18,946 bases of DNA from CAYYOS01 sp964473355 (GCA_964473355.1 CAYYOS010000032.1:1-18946); one strand, 5' to 3'. Positions 8,016-15,987 are shown, numbered from the stretch's first letter. Translations and numbers: made by a program. Notes: generated by a model not told the origin, from the sequence alone.

Positions 8016-8807
8016 ATGAACGATCTTGTTGTAGCTTTTAATGAATATTTTAAGGTGGTTCCCGCCAATACCCCGGGACTATTGAACGAAGTATTTCGAC
8101 TACGCTACCAAGCATTGTGCATTGAACGAAGCTTCCCTGACTTCGGAGCATCATTTTTTCCTGATGAGGTAGAAAAGGATATCTATGATCTTTCCGCTGT
8201 ACATGCTCTCCTCCAGCACCGCCCATCTAAAGCCTATGTAGGCACGGTACGGTTGTTACTCCCCGATCCTACCGACTTAACAAAACCTTTTCCTGGCCAA
8301 CAGCACATTCAATTCGATCCTAAGCTAATAGATATGGGCAAACTATGCAGCGGGCATACTGCCGAAATCTCACGCTTTGTGCTGTTAAGTCGTTTTCCCC
8401 ATCACGAGGGGGTGCGCGGTCGAAAGCCTGCCGACCGCCGGGATTTGAAAGGGGGGCGCCCAACCCGCCGCCGGGTACCGCACGCATTTATTGGTCTCGC
8501 TGTAGGAGTAATGGGTATGTGTGCACAACACAATATTAGTCATTGGTTTTCGGTGATGGACCCTTCTTTAAACAGGCTTTTAGGATTATACGGTATGCAG
8601 CTTGACCCAGTGGGTCCGTTGGTCGAATACCACGGGCAGCGTCGCCCCTATTTTGTCGATTTAATTAAGGTTTTTAATCGAACGTATACGAATCATCGTA
8701 TGGTATGGGAACTATTAACAGATTACGGAAGAATCTGGCCAGCCGCCTTGGAACGGCGGCTCCAACCGAGGCCGCAGGATATAGGCGTAACGCTCAAATC
8801 GGCGTAG
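8016..8807 (+). CDS. PEP-CTERM/exosortase system-associated acyltransferase
   Basis: This 263-residue cytosolic protein is of the GNAT-like, autoinducer-synthase-related fold found with PEP-CTERM/exosortase systems, a family also annotated as N-acyl amino acid synthase. Features that match: an N-terminal VFRLRYQALCIERSF block (26-40), YVGTVRLLLP (74-83), AEISRF (116-121), and a C-terminal run around HWFSVMDPSLNRLLGLYG followed by VGPLVEYHGQRRPYFVDL (199-216). Known or suggested family members make acylated small molecules or lipid precursors, and the substrate here cannot be read from sequence. A very basic linker (residues about 130-153, rich in Arg and Lys) separates the two halves. Its DNA is markedly GC-rich and contains a perfect seven-base-pair hairpin. 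Linkers at this point are, as I recall, variable in the family, so the gene is probably intact. Confidence 0.85.
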   Translation: MNDLVVAFNEYFKVVPANTPGLLNEVFRLRYQALCIERSFPDFGASFFPDEVEKDIYDLSAVHALLQHRPSKAYVGTVRLLLPDPTDLTKPFPGQQHIQFDPKLIDMGKLCSGHTAEISRFVLLSRFPHHEGVRGRKPADRRDLKGGRPTRRRVPHAFIGLAVGVMGMCAQHNISHWFSVMDPSLNRLLGLYGMQLDPVGPLVEYHGQRRPYFVDLIKVFNRTYTNHRMVWELLTDYGRIWPAALERRLQPRPQDIGVTLKSA

Positions 8808-8840
8808 ATGTAAGATAACTACCAGCTGTATTTAAAAAAA

Positions 8841-8846
8841 GGGGGG
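8841..8846 (+). promoter_or_regulatory. Ribosome binding site ahead of a candidate ATT start
   Basis: A run of six Gs preceded by seven As sits seven bases upstream of ATT at 8854. No ATG, GTG or TTG exists in any plus-strand frame between 8813 and 8885, so this site supports ATT as the start of the next gene. Confidence 0.5.
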
Positions 8847-8853
8847 TATCGCA

Positions 8854-9291
8854 ATTAGAAAACAGCATCGACTAGGTAGCCTCCTTGTTTGGATATGCAT
8901 CATATTCTATTCAGGCTTCGCCACAGCAGAGGAATCCTACAGAATCGTGGTACATCGGAGTGTGAGTGAACAATCCATCTCCCGAAATACTCTGCGCATC
9001 GTATTCGGCATGCGTTTGCGGGTATGGGCGGACGGTACCGCGATCACCGTATTCGTACTTCCGGACGACCACCCCACTCACGTTAGTTTTGCCAAGGAAG
9101 TATTAAATGTTTTCCCCTATCAATTGCGCGCGGCGTGGGACCGGCTAACGTTTTCCGGGACAGGGCAAGCTCCGATTGAGGTTAGTTCAGAAAATGAGAT
9201 GCGCAGTAAGATTGCGACTACGCCGGGGGCAATCGGCTACTTAAAGGGGGCAATGATCAATGATCAAGTCCGTGTATTGCAGATTAAATAA
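8854..9291 (+). CDS. Small periplasmic PBP-like (PstS-related, single-lobe) protein
   Basis: With conventional start codons only, the frame begins at GTG 8947 and lacks an export signal. Extending in frame upstream reveals an ideal signal peptide: IRKQHR, then the hydrophobic GSLLVWICIIFYSGF, then cleavage after ATA before EES. No stop intervenes until 8833. The only plausible initiator in that stretch is ATT at 8854, preceded by a strong G-rich binding site. The mature part (about 120 residues) contains RIVFGMRLRVWADG, RAAWDRLTFSG and a closing TTPGAIGYLKG. These resemble the part of phosphate-type periplasmic binding proteins that includes the conserved PGAIGY turn. At 145 residues it is less than half a normal PstS, so probably a single lobe and not a transporter subunit. 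No ABC permease or ATPase is nearby. It overlaps the porin start and leads the operon with the c-di-GMP enzyme. Confidence 0.75.
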   Translation: MRKQHRLGSLLVWICIIFYSGFATAEESYRIVVHRSVSEQSISRNTLRIVFGMRLRVWADGTAITVFVLPDDHPTHVSFAKEVLNVFPYQLRAAWDRLTFSGTGQAPIEVSSENEMRSKIATTPGAIGYLKGAMINDQVRVLQIK

Positions 9292-10504
9292 CAGCCTTTT
9301 ACATGGCGGTATGCGTAGGACCCTTGTCGGGCTAGTGATATTATCGTGCTCACCTCTACAGGCTTCCGACTGGCGCGATGAATTGCCTTATGGTTTGCAG
9401 CTCCACGGGTTTGCCAGTCAAGGATTTATTTATACTTCCGATAATAATTTCTTTGGTAGTAGCGCCAACAGTGGTAGTTTCGATTATCGGGAACTGGGGC
9501 TGAATGCTTCTCTGCGCCCTTTTCCAAGCCTACAACTATCGGCCCAAATCCTTTCGCGGACCGCGGGTGAAGGCAATGATGGTGACGTTCGCTTAGACTA
9601 TGGAATTGTCGATTATAATTTCGTCTCCAACGAAACTAACCTCCTTGGTGTCCGCGCGGGTAGGATAAAAAATCCTTTAGGGCTATACAACGACACCCGA
9701 GATGTGCCCTTTACCCGGCCAAGTATCTTGTTGCCAGAATCGATTTATTTTGACCGCACACGAAATCTTGCGTTGGCTGCCGATGGCGTTCATTTCTATG
9801 GAGAACATCGGATGGCAAGCGGTAACTTCTCATTTCAGTTTGGTGCGGTAAATCCCAAAGTTGATGATCTAGAAACCGAGGTGGCCGTGTTAGGGGGAGA
9901 TCGCCCAGGTACACTAGCTGCTAAGACTTCCTACATTGGCAGGGTGATATACGAGCAGGACGGCGGACGACTCCGTTTTGCGCTTAGCGGGGCACAGGTA
10001 AACGTGGGTTACGATCCCGCGTCTCCCTTCCCCTCCGACTTTCGCGCAGGTTCTATTCGCTTCACGCCGATGATTTTATCCGCGCAATACAATGCCGAAC
10101 GTTGGAGCGTCACTTCTGAGTATGCAGTAAGGCATTTTAAACTTAAGGACTTCGGTGTGCCTGCACTTAACCTGGATTTTTCGGGTGAAAGCTATTATCT
10201 GCAGGGCACCTACCGTTTCAATCCTAAATGGGAAGGCGTGTTGCGTTATGATGTGCTTTACACCAACAAGGACGACCGTGACGGCAGCGCATTTGCCGCT
10301 GCAACCGGACGCCCGGCGCACAATCGTTATGCCAAGGATTGGACCGTGGGTTTACGATGGAACATTACCCCAAGTGTGATGCTGAGCGGAGAATACCATC
10401 GCGTGAATGGCACCGGCTGGCTTCCGCTGTTAGATAATCCAAATTTAGCTAACGCTACCCGGAAGTGGGATCTGTTCGCTATCCTACTTTCCTATCGGTT
10501 CTGA
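9260..10504 (+). CDS. Outer-membrane porin-like beta-barrel protein
   Basis: This 414-residue predicted outer-membrane barrel has a signal peptide ending SPLQA before SDWRDELPYG. Alternating amphipathic strands run throughout, and the protein ends LLSYRF, with the terminal Phe expected by the BAM assembly machinery. Strand-like aromatic segments such as YYLQGTYRFN and WTVGLRWN are typical. GVRAGRIKNPLGLYNDTRDV resembles the constriction-loop region of anion-type and other specific porins. The ATG at 9260 follows AAAGGGGG by nine bases and overlaps the preceding gene by 32 bases. ATG 9311 would give a shorter signal peptide but has only a poorly placed binding site. It lies between a periplasmic PBP-like protein and a membrane c-di-GMP enzyme with zero spacing on the 3' side, suggesting a shared sensing or ligand-entry function. 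The substrate is unknown. Confidence 0.8.
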   Translation: MIKSVYCRLNNSLLHGGMRRTLVGLVILSCSPLQASDWRDELPYGLQLHGFASQGFIYTSDNNFFGSSANSGSFDYRELGLNASLRPFPSLQLSAQILSRTAGEGNDGDVRLDYGIVDYNFVSNETNLLGVRAGRIKNPLGLYNDTRDVPFTRPSILLPESIYFDRTRNLALAADGVHFYGEHRMASGNFSFQFGAVNPKVDDLETEVAVLGGDRPGTLAAKTSYIGRVIYEQDGGRLRFALSGAQVNVGYDPASPFPSDFRAGSIRFTPMILSAQYNAERWSVTSEYAVRHFKLKDFGVPALNLDFSGESYYLQGTYRFNPKWEGVLRYDVLYTNKDDRDGSAFAAATGRPAHNRYAKDWTVGLRWNITPSVMLSGEYHRVNGTGWLPLLDNPNLANATRKWDLFAILLSYRF

Positions 10505-13435
10505 GTGGCTCACCTCGTTCAAGAAAGCCCGCCTCACACCCGTTCTGAAGGCGGATCCATACCGATTGCGAGGGACCGCGCATTTTTAAGTCTTAAATGG
10601 AAGGTCATCTTACTTACTAGTGTAGTGTTGGTTGTTGTCATCGGCTCATTTAGCGCCATCAGCTACTTAAATCTTGCCGATGAGTTCGAGAATCAGCAGA
10701 ATTCCCGGCATCACCGATATGAAAAGGAAATCGCCGGCCTGTTAGCCGAGAATTCCCGGAATCTGCATCGGCTCGCTGCCGAAATTCCTGCGATGAAGGG
10801 CGTCGACACAAGCTTGCTCGCGGGTGACGCTGCAGCCATCACTTCAGCCTTTGAACCCCATTGGGCGTTAATACAATTGCAAAGCGGTGTGGAACTCATT
10901 CGCTTCTATACTAACTCGAATCAACTTCTCGCCAATTGGAGTATTTCTAAACCTGACATCCGTCAAAGCGATGCTATATCCGACTGGGTGAAACAAGTCA
11001 ATTCAATGGAAACACCCATGAGCCAAATCGATTGCGAAACCGCGTGTTGGCAATACGCAATTGAGCCTTTGCTGGTGGATGGAAAAAGTGTAGGAGTCGT
11101 GGTAATTGGCGCCTCGATGATTGACGTGGTATTAGGATTTAAGAAAATGTCCGGCGACGACATGGGCTTGTTGGTCAAGGACAGCAATGGCGTCACTCAA
11201 AGTAATAAAATGAAGATTCAAAACTGGAATATCTATGTCACTGCGCTCACCAACAGCAAGCAAAATTTAGGCATCCTAAATTCAGCCGCTCGGGAATACC
11301 CTAATTTCACCAGTCTGGAAAATGGGATACAAATCCTTAGCGGGTCGCGCCTCATGCAAATTAAGCTGCTGCGATTAGATGGGATTGCCGCAGCCAGCAA
11401 ATCACAGTTTATTGTTATTTCCGACATCACTGCGGCTATGCAGGTTATTCGTAGTGCTACGCAAAAAATTGTAATCGTGGGCATCTTAGGTCTGTTGTTT
11501 TCCGAAATACTAGTGTTTTTTATGTTAAGCCCGCCATTTTCCCGGCTCAGACAAATTGTTTTTACTTTGCCCCTGCTGGCCGGTAGCACCTTTAAGAAGT
11601 TCCGGCATTCACTGCAACCTCATCGTCATCAAAAATGGCTAAAAGACGAGATCGATATGCTAGATGAAACGGCCATAGCGTTGTCTTATCAGCTCGAGGC
11701 CTTGGGAGACCAAGTGTTAGACAGAACTCAAGGATTAGCCGAGCAAATGAATGCGCTGAGCAAACAAAGGGATTTTGTGGCTAACCTGCTTGATACCGCT
11801 CAAGTAATCGTGATTACGCAAAACATCCGCGGCGAAATTGTTAGCTTGAATGCGCACGGGGAAACGCTCCTACAACGGACGGAAAAAGATTTACAAAGCA
11901 AACCCTTTATTGAGCTTTTAGAGCCAGAGAGTGTTCCGCACGATCCGCAAAACTATCTCTCGGAAATTTGTCACGGAAAAAGAGATCAATTTCGACATGA
12001 AGCGGTCACGCGGTGTCAAGACGACTCCATAAGGCATATCGTGTGGCTGCACTCCCGTCTCACGCAGCATGCGGAAGAGGATGCAGCAGTGTTGTCGGTA
12101 GGTATGGATATCACAGAACATAAACGCGCCGAAGGCCGCTTGGCATGGATGGCCGACCATGATCCGCTCACCGATTTATTCAACCGTCGGCGCTTTCAGG
12201 AAGAGTTGGAGCAAATGCTCCACCTAGCAACTCGCTATCAGCGGCCGGGCGCGCTACTTTTCTTCGATCTCGATCAATTTAAATATATAAATGACACCAG
12301 CGGGCACCTAGCCGGCGATACTTTACTTAAAATGGTTTCAAGTATGTTGACCACCATAGCCCGAAGCACGGATATAACTGGGCGGCTGGGCGGGGATGAA
12401 TTCGCCTTAATTTTACCGGAGACCACTAAAGAGGGCGCTATTCAAGTCGCAAAGAAAATTCTAAGTTCCCTAAAGGCGGCCGAGCTGACTATTCAAGGCA
12501 GAACACACAAGGTTTCCGCAAGTGTCGGTATCGCGCTCTTTCCTGAGAAAGGCCGTGACGTCTACGACCTCTTGGCAGCAGCAGATCTCGCAATGTATCA
12601 CGTTAAGGGAGGGGGCCGAGATGGCTGGCATTTGTTTTCCGAAGAGGACCTTAGTCGTGAGCGCATGAAAACTTTGGTTTTTTGGAAAGAAAAAATTGAG
12701 CACGCGCTTACTCACGATCGCTTCATTCTTTATTTTCAACCTATTATGCACGTTAGTAGTAAGGCCATACGACATTACGAGGTGCTGTTACGGATGATCG
12801 ATGAGGATGGATCCATTTTGCCACCCGCAGCGTTTATATCGGCGGCGGAGCATACCGGGCTAATTCACAATATTGACCACATGGTTTTGCGTAAGGCCCT
12901 CGCTCAGGCAGCAGAAATTAGCCAACTCGGCCCTCTTTCTTTTTCAATCAATTTGTCGGCCCACGCTTTTAACGATCCGGAGCTGCTGCCCAACCTAGAG
13001 CGTGCGCTGGCGCAACACGGAGCCGACCCAAAGTCCCTTATTTTTGAAATAACCGAGACCGCGGCTTTGGCCGATATTGGCGCCGCCCGCAAACTTATGG
13101 AATCAATTCGTGCGCTCGGATGCAGTTTTGCCTTGGATGATTTCGGCATCGGCTTTTCCTCTTTCTATTATCTACGGCAACTTCCTATCGACATTGTCAA
13201 AATCGATGGTTCGTTTATACAAAATTTAGCTAGCAGCCTCGATGATCAAATTTTAGTGAAAGCCTTATGTGATGTAGCGCGAGGTTTCGGCAAAAAAACC
13301 ACCGCGGAATTCGTAGAGAACGCAGCGACCCTGGCTCTGTTGGAACAAATGCAAGTTGACTACGCTCAAGGATACTTTATAGGGAAACCCGCGCCCGCGA
13401 CTGAATCATTTTTGAAGGCATCTTTAGCGATATAA
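10505..13435 (+). CDS. Membrane sensor diguanylate cyclase/phosphodiesterase (Cache-PAS-GGDEF-EAL)
   Basis: This 976-residue inner-membrane protein should make and/or degrade c-di-GMP. TM1 is at about 33-52 and TM2 at 321-341. The periplasmic part between them resembles a double Cache sensor: GVELIRFYTNSNQLLANWSI at 128-147, plus Cys177 and Cys181, which may form a disulfide. A coiled segment and a PAS domain (about 425-540) follow. The cyclase domain has an intact GGDEF (629-633) and an RxxD inhibitory site (Arg620-Asp623) exactly five residues before it. The EAL domain has EVL (759-761), Asn816, Glu848, DDFG (878-881), Lys899 and Glu935, so the phosphodiesterase also looks competent. The usual AEGVE is AEFVE here. 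The GTG start directly follows the porin stop (TGAGTG), with no clear binding site, implying translational coupling. Confidence 0.92.
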   Translation: MAHLVQESPPHTRSEGGSIPIARDRAFLSLKWKVILLTSVVLVVVIGSFSAISYLNLADEFENQQNSRHHRYEKEIAGLLAENSRNLHRLAAEIPAMKGVDTSLLAGDAAAITSAFEPHWALIQLQSGVELIRFYTNSNQLLANWSISKPDIRQSDAISDWVKQVNSMETPMSQIDCETACWQYAIEPLLVDGKSVGVVVIGASMIDVVLGFKKMSGDDMGLLVKDSNGVTQSNKMKIQNWNIYVTALTNSKQNLGILNSAAREYPNFTSLENGIQILSGSRLMQIKLLRLDGIAAASKSQFIVISDITAAMQVIRSATQKIVIVGILGLLFSEILVFFMLSPPFSRLRQIVFTLPLLAGSTFKKFRHSLQPHRHQKWLKDEIDMLDETAIALSYQLEALGDQVLDRTQGLAEQMNALSKQRDFVANLLDTAQVIVITQNIRGEIVSLNAHGETLLQRTEKDLQSKPFIELLEPESVPHDPQNYLSEICHGKRDQFRHEAVTRCQDDSIRHIVWLHSRLTQHAEEDAAVLSVGMDITEHKRAEGRLAWMADHDPLTDLFNRRRFQEELEQMLHLATRYQRPGALLFFDLDQFKYINDTSGHLAGDTLLKMVSSMLTTIARSTDITGRLGGDEFALILPETTKEGAIQVAKKILSSLKAAELTIQGRTHKVSASVGIALFPEKGRDVYDLLAAADLAMYHVKGGGRDGWHLFSEEDLSRERMKTLVFWKEKIEHALTHDRFILYFQPIMHVSSKAIRHYEVLLRMIDEDGSILPPAAFISAAEHTGLIHNIDHMVLRKALAQAAEISQLGPLSFSINLSAHAFNDPELLPNLERALAQHGADPKSLIFEITETAALADIGAARKLMESIRALGCSFALDDFGIGFSSFYYLRQLPIDIVKIDGSFIQNLASSLDDQILVKALCDVARGFGKKTTAEFVENAATLALLEQMQVDYAQGYFIGKPAPATESFLKASLAI

Positions 13436-13483
13436 AGGGAATACCTTGGCATGTCTAAAAATAGCCTCGCCAATTACCGGGAC

Positions 13484-13511
13484 TTTACAATTTTAGCGTC
13501 GTGTTTATACT
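13484..13511 (+). promoter_or_regulatory. Sigma-70-type promoter of the metal-uptake operon
   Basis: TTTACA (13484-13489) and TATACT (13506-13511) are separated by 16 bases, giving a strong match to the housekeeping promoter. Transcription would begin near 13518, leaving a leader of only about 23 bases before the TTG at 13541. It sits in the 105-base gap after the GGDEF-EAL gene, marking a new transcription unit. Confidence 0.6.
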
Positions 13512-13516
13512 GTAAC
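13504..13516. promoter_or_regulatory. Candidate Zur operator overlapping the -10 element
   Basis: TTTATACTGTAAC matches the palindromic Zur core recalled from enterobacteria (GTTATA-N-TATAAC) at 10 of 12 defined positions. It covers the -10 hexamer, where a repressor would block polymerase. The assignment is from memory of one consensus and is supported by the ZnuD-like receptor downstream. Confidence 0.45.
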
Positions 13517-13540
13517 GTGCTTCCATTTTAATTCTCCCGC

Positions 13541-13849
13541 TTGCGTAAACTATTACTGCTCACCGTTACCCTTATGTTGCTTTGCACGCCCGTGCTACAA
13601 GCGGCCCATGGGTTGTCGCACCTAAGTACTGGCAACACCAGCCAAATTGACCAAGACCCGGCTGGCAAAGACCGCGAGCCAGTCTGCGGGCAATGTTTAG
13701 CCTTGACGACACTTATCATCTTCCTTTTTGTTTTTGCTGCCTTATTTTTTCCGCCACGCCGCGCGTTACGCTTCGCTCACCTTAAACGTATACGTCTTCC
13801 GGGCGACTTTTTCCCGCCTTATTCCACTCGCGCTCCCCCGCAAACCTAA
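13541..13849 (+). CDS. Small exported His/CxxC membrane protein (DUF2946-like)
   Basis: This 102-residue protein has a signal peptide ending VLQA before AHGLSHL. A short hydrophilic stretch carries His23 and His27, then a CGQC motif (49-52) leads into a hydrophobic helix (about 53-70) and a basic tail containing RAPP. The order HGLSHL, CxxC-L-A-L, helix, RAPP resembles the short, poorly characterised DUF2946-type proteins that often precede metal-related TonB receptors. His and paired Cys residues suggest metal binding on the periplasmic side, which is inference. The TTG start is chosen because it gives a complete basic n-region. No ribosome binding site is visible and the predicted leader is very short. 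The receptor gene starts 64 bases after its stop. A start at ATG 13574 would truncate the signal peptide. Confidence 0.6.
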   Translation: MRKLLLLTVTLMLLCTPVLQAAHGLSHLSTGNTSQIDQDPAGKDREPVCGQCLALTTLIIFLFVFAALFFPPRRALRFAHLKRIRLPGDFFPPYSTRAPPQT

Positions 13850-13902
13850 CCCCGTTTCGCCTGCATTGCAGGAAATCTTAGGCACTTTTTTTCTTAGTTT
13901 AT

Positions 13903-13908
13903 GGGGAG
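13903..13908 (+). promoter_or_regulatory. Ribosome binding site that decides the receptor start
   Basis: GGGGAG lies five bases before the ATG at 13914. The frame is open back to 13728, but that part overlaps the small upstream gene and encodes no plausible export signal. Confidence 0.65.
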
Positions 13909-13913
13909 CCGTT

Positions 13914-15968
13914 ATGCATTATGCTATTTGCCTTGGTACAAAGACACCGCCACCTTTTTTGTTTCCCGCCGTTTTTTTAATCGGTTTGGCTTTAAGCAGC
14001 TTATCCGCGCAATCTCTAGCGCAGACCAACGGATCTCCTGCATTATTGGAATCGGTTGTTATTACCGCCACGCCCTTTGAAAACCGTGGCGAATTGGATT
14101 CCGCGCAACCGGTTTCCATACTAAAAGGCGACGAACTCCGCCGCAAACGCGAAGCGAGCTTAGGCGATACCCTTTCTGGTGAATTGGGCGTGACTTCCAG
14201 CTCTTTCGGCCCCGCCGCGGGGAGGCCGATAATTCGTGGCTTAGATGGCCCACGCATACGCGTCCTGGAAGGCGGTATCGGCACTTTGGATATTTCGTCC
14301 TTAAGTCCCGACCATATGGTGACAGTGGAAACTTTAAACGCGCAGCAAATTGAAATCTTGCGTGGTCCTGCCAGTTTGTTGTATGGCAGCGGCGCCGCCG
14401 GTGGCGTGGTAAATGTCGTTACCGGCCGCATCCCAGAACGTATATTTAAAACGCCCAAAGGTAATATCGAACTACGCACCAATTCCGCACTGAAGGAGCG
14501 CGCGGGATCATTTAACGCCGACGGTTCTATTCGGCAGTTTTCCTGGCATGTGGACGGCTTCAAGCGACGCACCAAAGACTATGCTGTTCCGGGCCGCAGT
14601 AATCTTGCCGATCCATTAAGCGCGGAAGGCGTTGTACCGAATAGCGCCATAGATTCCGGAAGCTTAGCTATGGGCGGATCTTATATAGGCGAACAAGGAT
14701 TCCTCGGTGCGTCTGTCTCTCGACTGCAAAGTAATTATGGTGTGCCGGGCAGCGATGGCGCAACTATTGCCTTAAAACAAACCCGTACCGATATTGCCGG
14801 AGAACTAGACGACCCTTACCCCGGTTTTAAGAAACTTAAAGCGCGCGTGGGCCATAATCAGTATCGGCATAATGAACTTGAATCAAGCGGAGAAATCGCC
14901 ACCATTTTCAAAAATAAGGGGTTAGAAGGTCGCTTGGAATTATCTCATGTTCCGATTAGGAATTGGCAAGGCGTACTCGGGCTGCAGACGCAAGACCGAG
15001 ATTTTTCCGCGCTCGGAGATGAAGTTATCGTTCCCGCCACAAAAACCCGCGCCAATGGCGTTTTTCTAGTCGAAGAACGTGCCTGGGATAACTGGCGGTT
15101 GGAACTCGGTGCACGCCTTGAGCGCGAGACGCATAAACCTGAAGGCGATAATCCCGCACGTGATTTTAATTTGTACAGTTATGCGGCCGGTACCATATGG
15201 CAATTTAGGGAGGGTCATAGCCTGGCTATTTCGGCAACACGCTCACAGCGCGCGCCGGCCGCCGAGGAATTGTACGCCAACGGCGCACACGTCGCGACCG
15301 GAACATTTGAAACGGGGAATGCTGCGTTAGCCAAAGAAACTTCCAATAACGTAGATTTAAGCGTACGCAAAACCGATGGCCGTTTTCAGTGGAAGGTCAA
15401 CCTCTACGCCAATCGCATAAGCAATTTTATTTATCAACAAAGCCAAGATGTCGATGGTAACGGCGTAGCCGATAGAGTAGATGAGAACGGCTCACTAAAT
15501 GCCAGCGGGGAATTTCTGGTACAAAATTTTGCCCAAACCAAAGCACACCTGCGGGGTGTAGAGGCAGAGCTGCTGTTTGATTTAATTCCGGATAATTTAA
15601 ATTTGCGCTTCTTCACTGACCTTACCCGGGCAACCTTGGCGGATGGTAGTAACGTCCCCCGTATTTCACCCCAACGCACGGGCGTGGAATTGCGCTACAA
15701 AGACGGGCCGTGGCAGGGTTGGTTGTCCGTCCTTCACGCTGCGAGCCAAAATCGGGTCGCGCCCTTAGAATCGCCTACGCCCGCGTACACTTTAGTTAAT
15801 GGAGAAGTTAGCTATACTTTTCGCGATCTCGGTTCCTCCGCTTACACGATTTTCTTGCAAATTAAAAATTTATTAAATGAGGATATTAGAACTCACAGCT
15901 CGTATTTAAAGGAATTTGCACCTCAGCCTGGGCGCGCGCTTTCTGTCGGCCTAAAAGGGGAATTTTGA
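13914..15968 (+). CDS. TonB-dependent outer-membrane receptor, ZnuD-like
   Basis: This 684-residue receptor is for active import across the outer membrane. The signal peptide runs to about residue 36 (SLA before Q). A TonB-box-like ESVVITATPF follows at 46-55, then the plug with RPIIRGLDGPRIRVLEGG and QIEILRGPASLLYGSGAAGG, then a long barrel ending in Phe (GLKGEF). The plug sequence, RAPAAEELYANGAHVATGTF in the barrel, and the position after a small CxxC protein match the ZnuD-like zinc receptor group as I know it. Unlike many ZnuD proteins it has no His-rich extracellular loop, so the metal could also be copper or a chelate. The start is set by a good GGGGAG site. Its own tonB, exbB and exbD follow directly, and the operon promoter carries a Zur-like site. 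Confidence 0.88.
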   Translation: MHYAICLGTKTPPPFLFPAVFLIGLALSSLSAQSLAQTNGSPALLESVVITATPFENRGELDSAQPVSILKGDELRRKREASLGDTLSGELGVTSSSFGPAAGRPIIRGLDGPRIRVLEGGIGTLDISSLSPDHMVTVETLNAQQIEILRGPASLLYGSGAAGGVVNVVTGRIPERIFKTPKGNIELRTNSALKERAGSFNADGSIRQFSWHVDGFKRRTKDYAVPGRSNLADPLSAEGVVPNSAIDSGSLAMGGSYIGEQGFLGASVSRLQSNYGVPGSDGATIALKQTRTDIAGELDDPYPGFKKLKARVGHNQYRHNELESSGEIATIFKNKGLEGRLELSHVPIRNWQGVLGLQTQDRDFSALGDEVIVPATKTRANGVFLVEERAWDNWRLELGARLERETHKPEGDNPARDFNLYSYAAGTIWQFREGHSLAISATRSQRAPAAEELYANGAHVATGTFETGNAALAKETSNNVDLSVRKTDGRFQWKVNLYANRISNFIYQQSQDVDGNGVADRVDENGSLNASGEFLVQNFAQTKAHLRGVEAELLFDLIPDNLNLRFFTDLTRATLADGSNVPRISPQRTGVELRYKDGPWQGWLSVLHAASQNRVAPLESPTPAYTLVNGEVSYTFRDLGSSAYTIFLQIKNLLNEDIRTHSSYLKEFAPQPGRALSVGLKGEF

Positions 15969-15976
15969 GTTTTGCC

Positions 15977-15982
15977 AGGAGA
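15977..15982 (+). promoter_or_regulatory. Ribosome binding site for tonB
   Basis: AGGAGA lies five bases before TTG 15988. This supports a TTG start ahead of the assembly gap over the ATG at 16047-16049, which touches the gap and is out of frame if the gap really is ten bases. Confidence 0.5.
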
Positions 15983-15987
15983 TCGGG

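Noticed and set aside
13919..14575. A 218-codon minus-strand open frame opposite the TonB-dependent receptor
   Set aside because: It is antisense to the conserved plug domain, with no start signal or recognisable motif.
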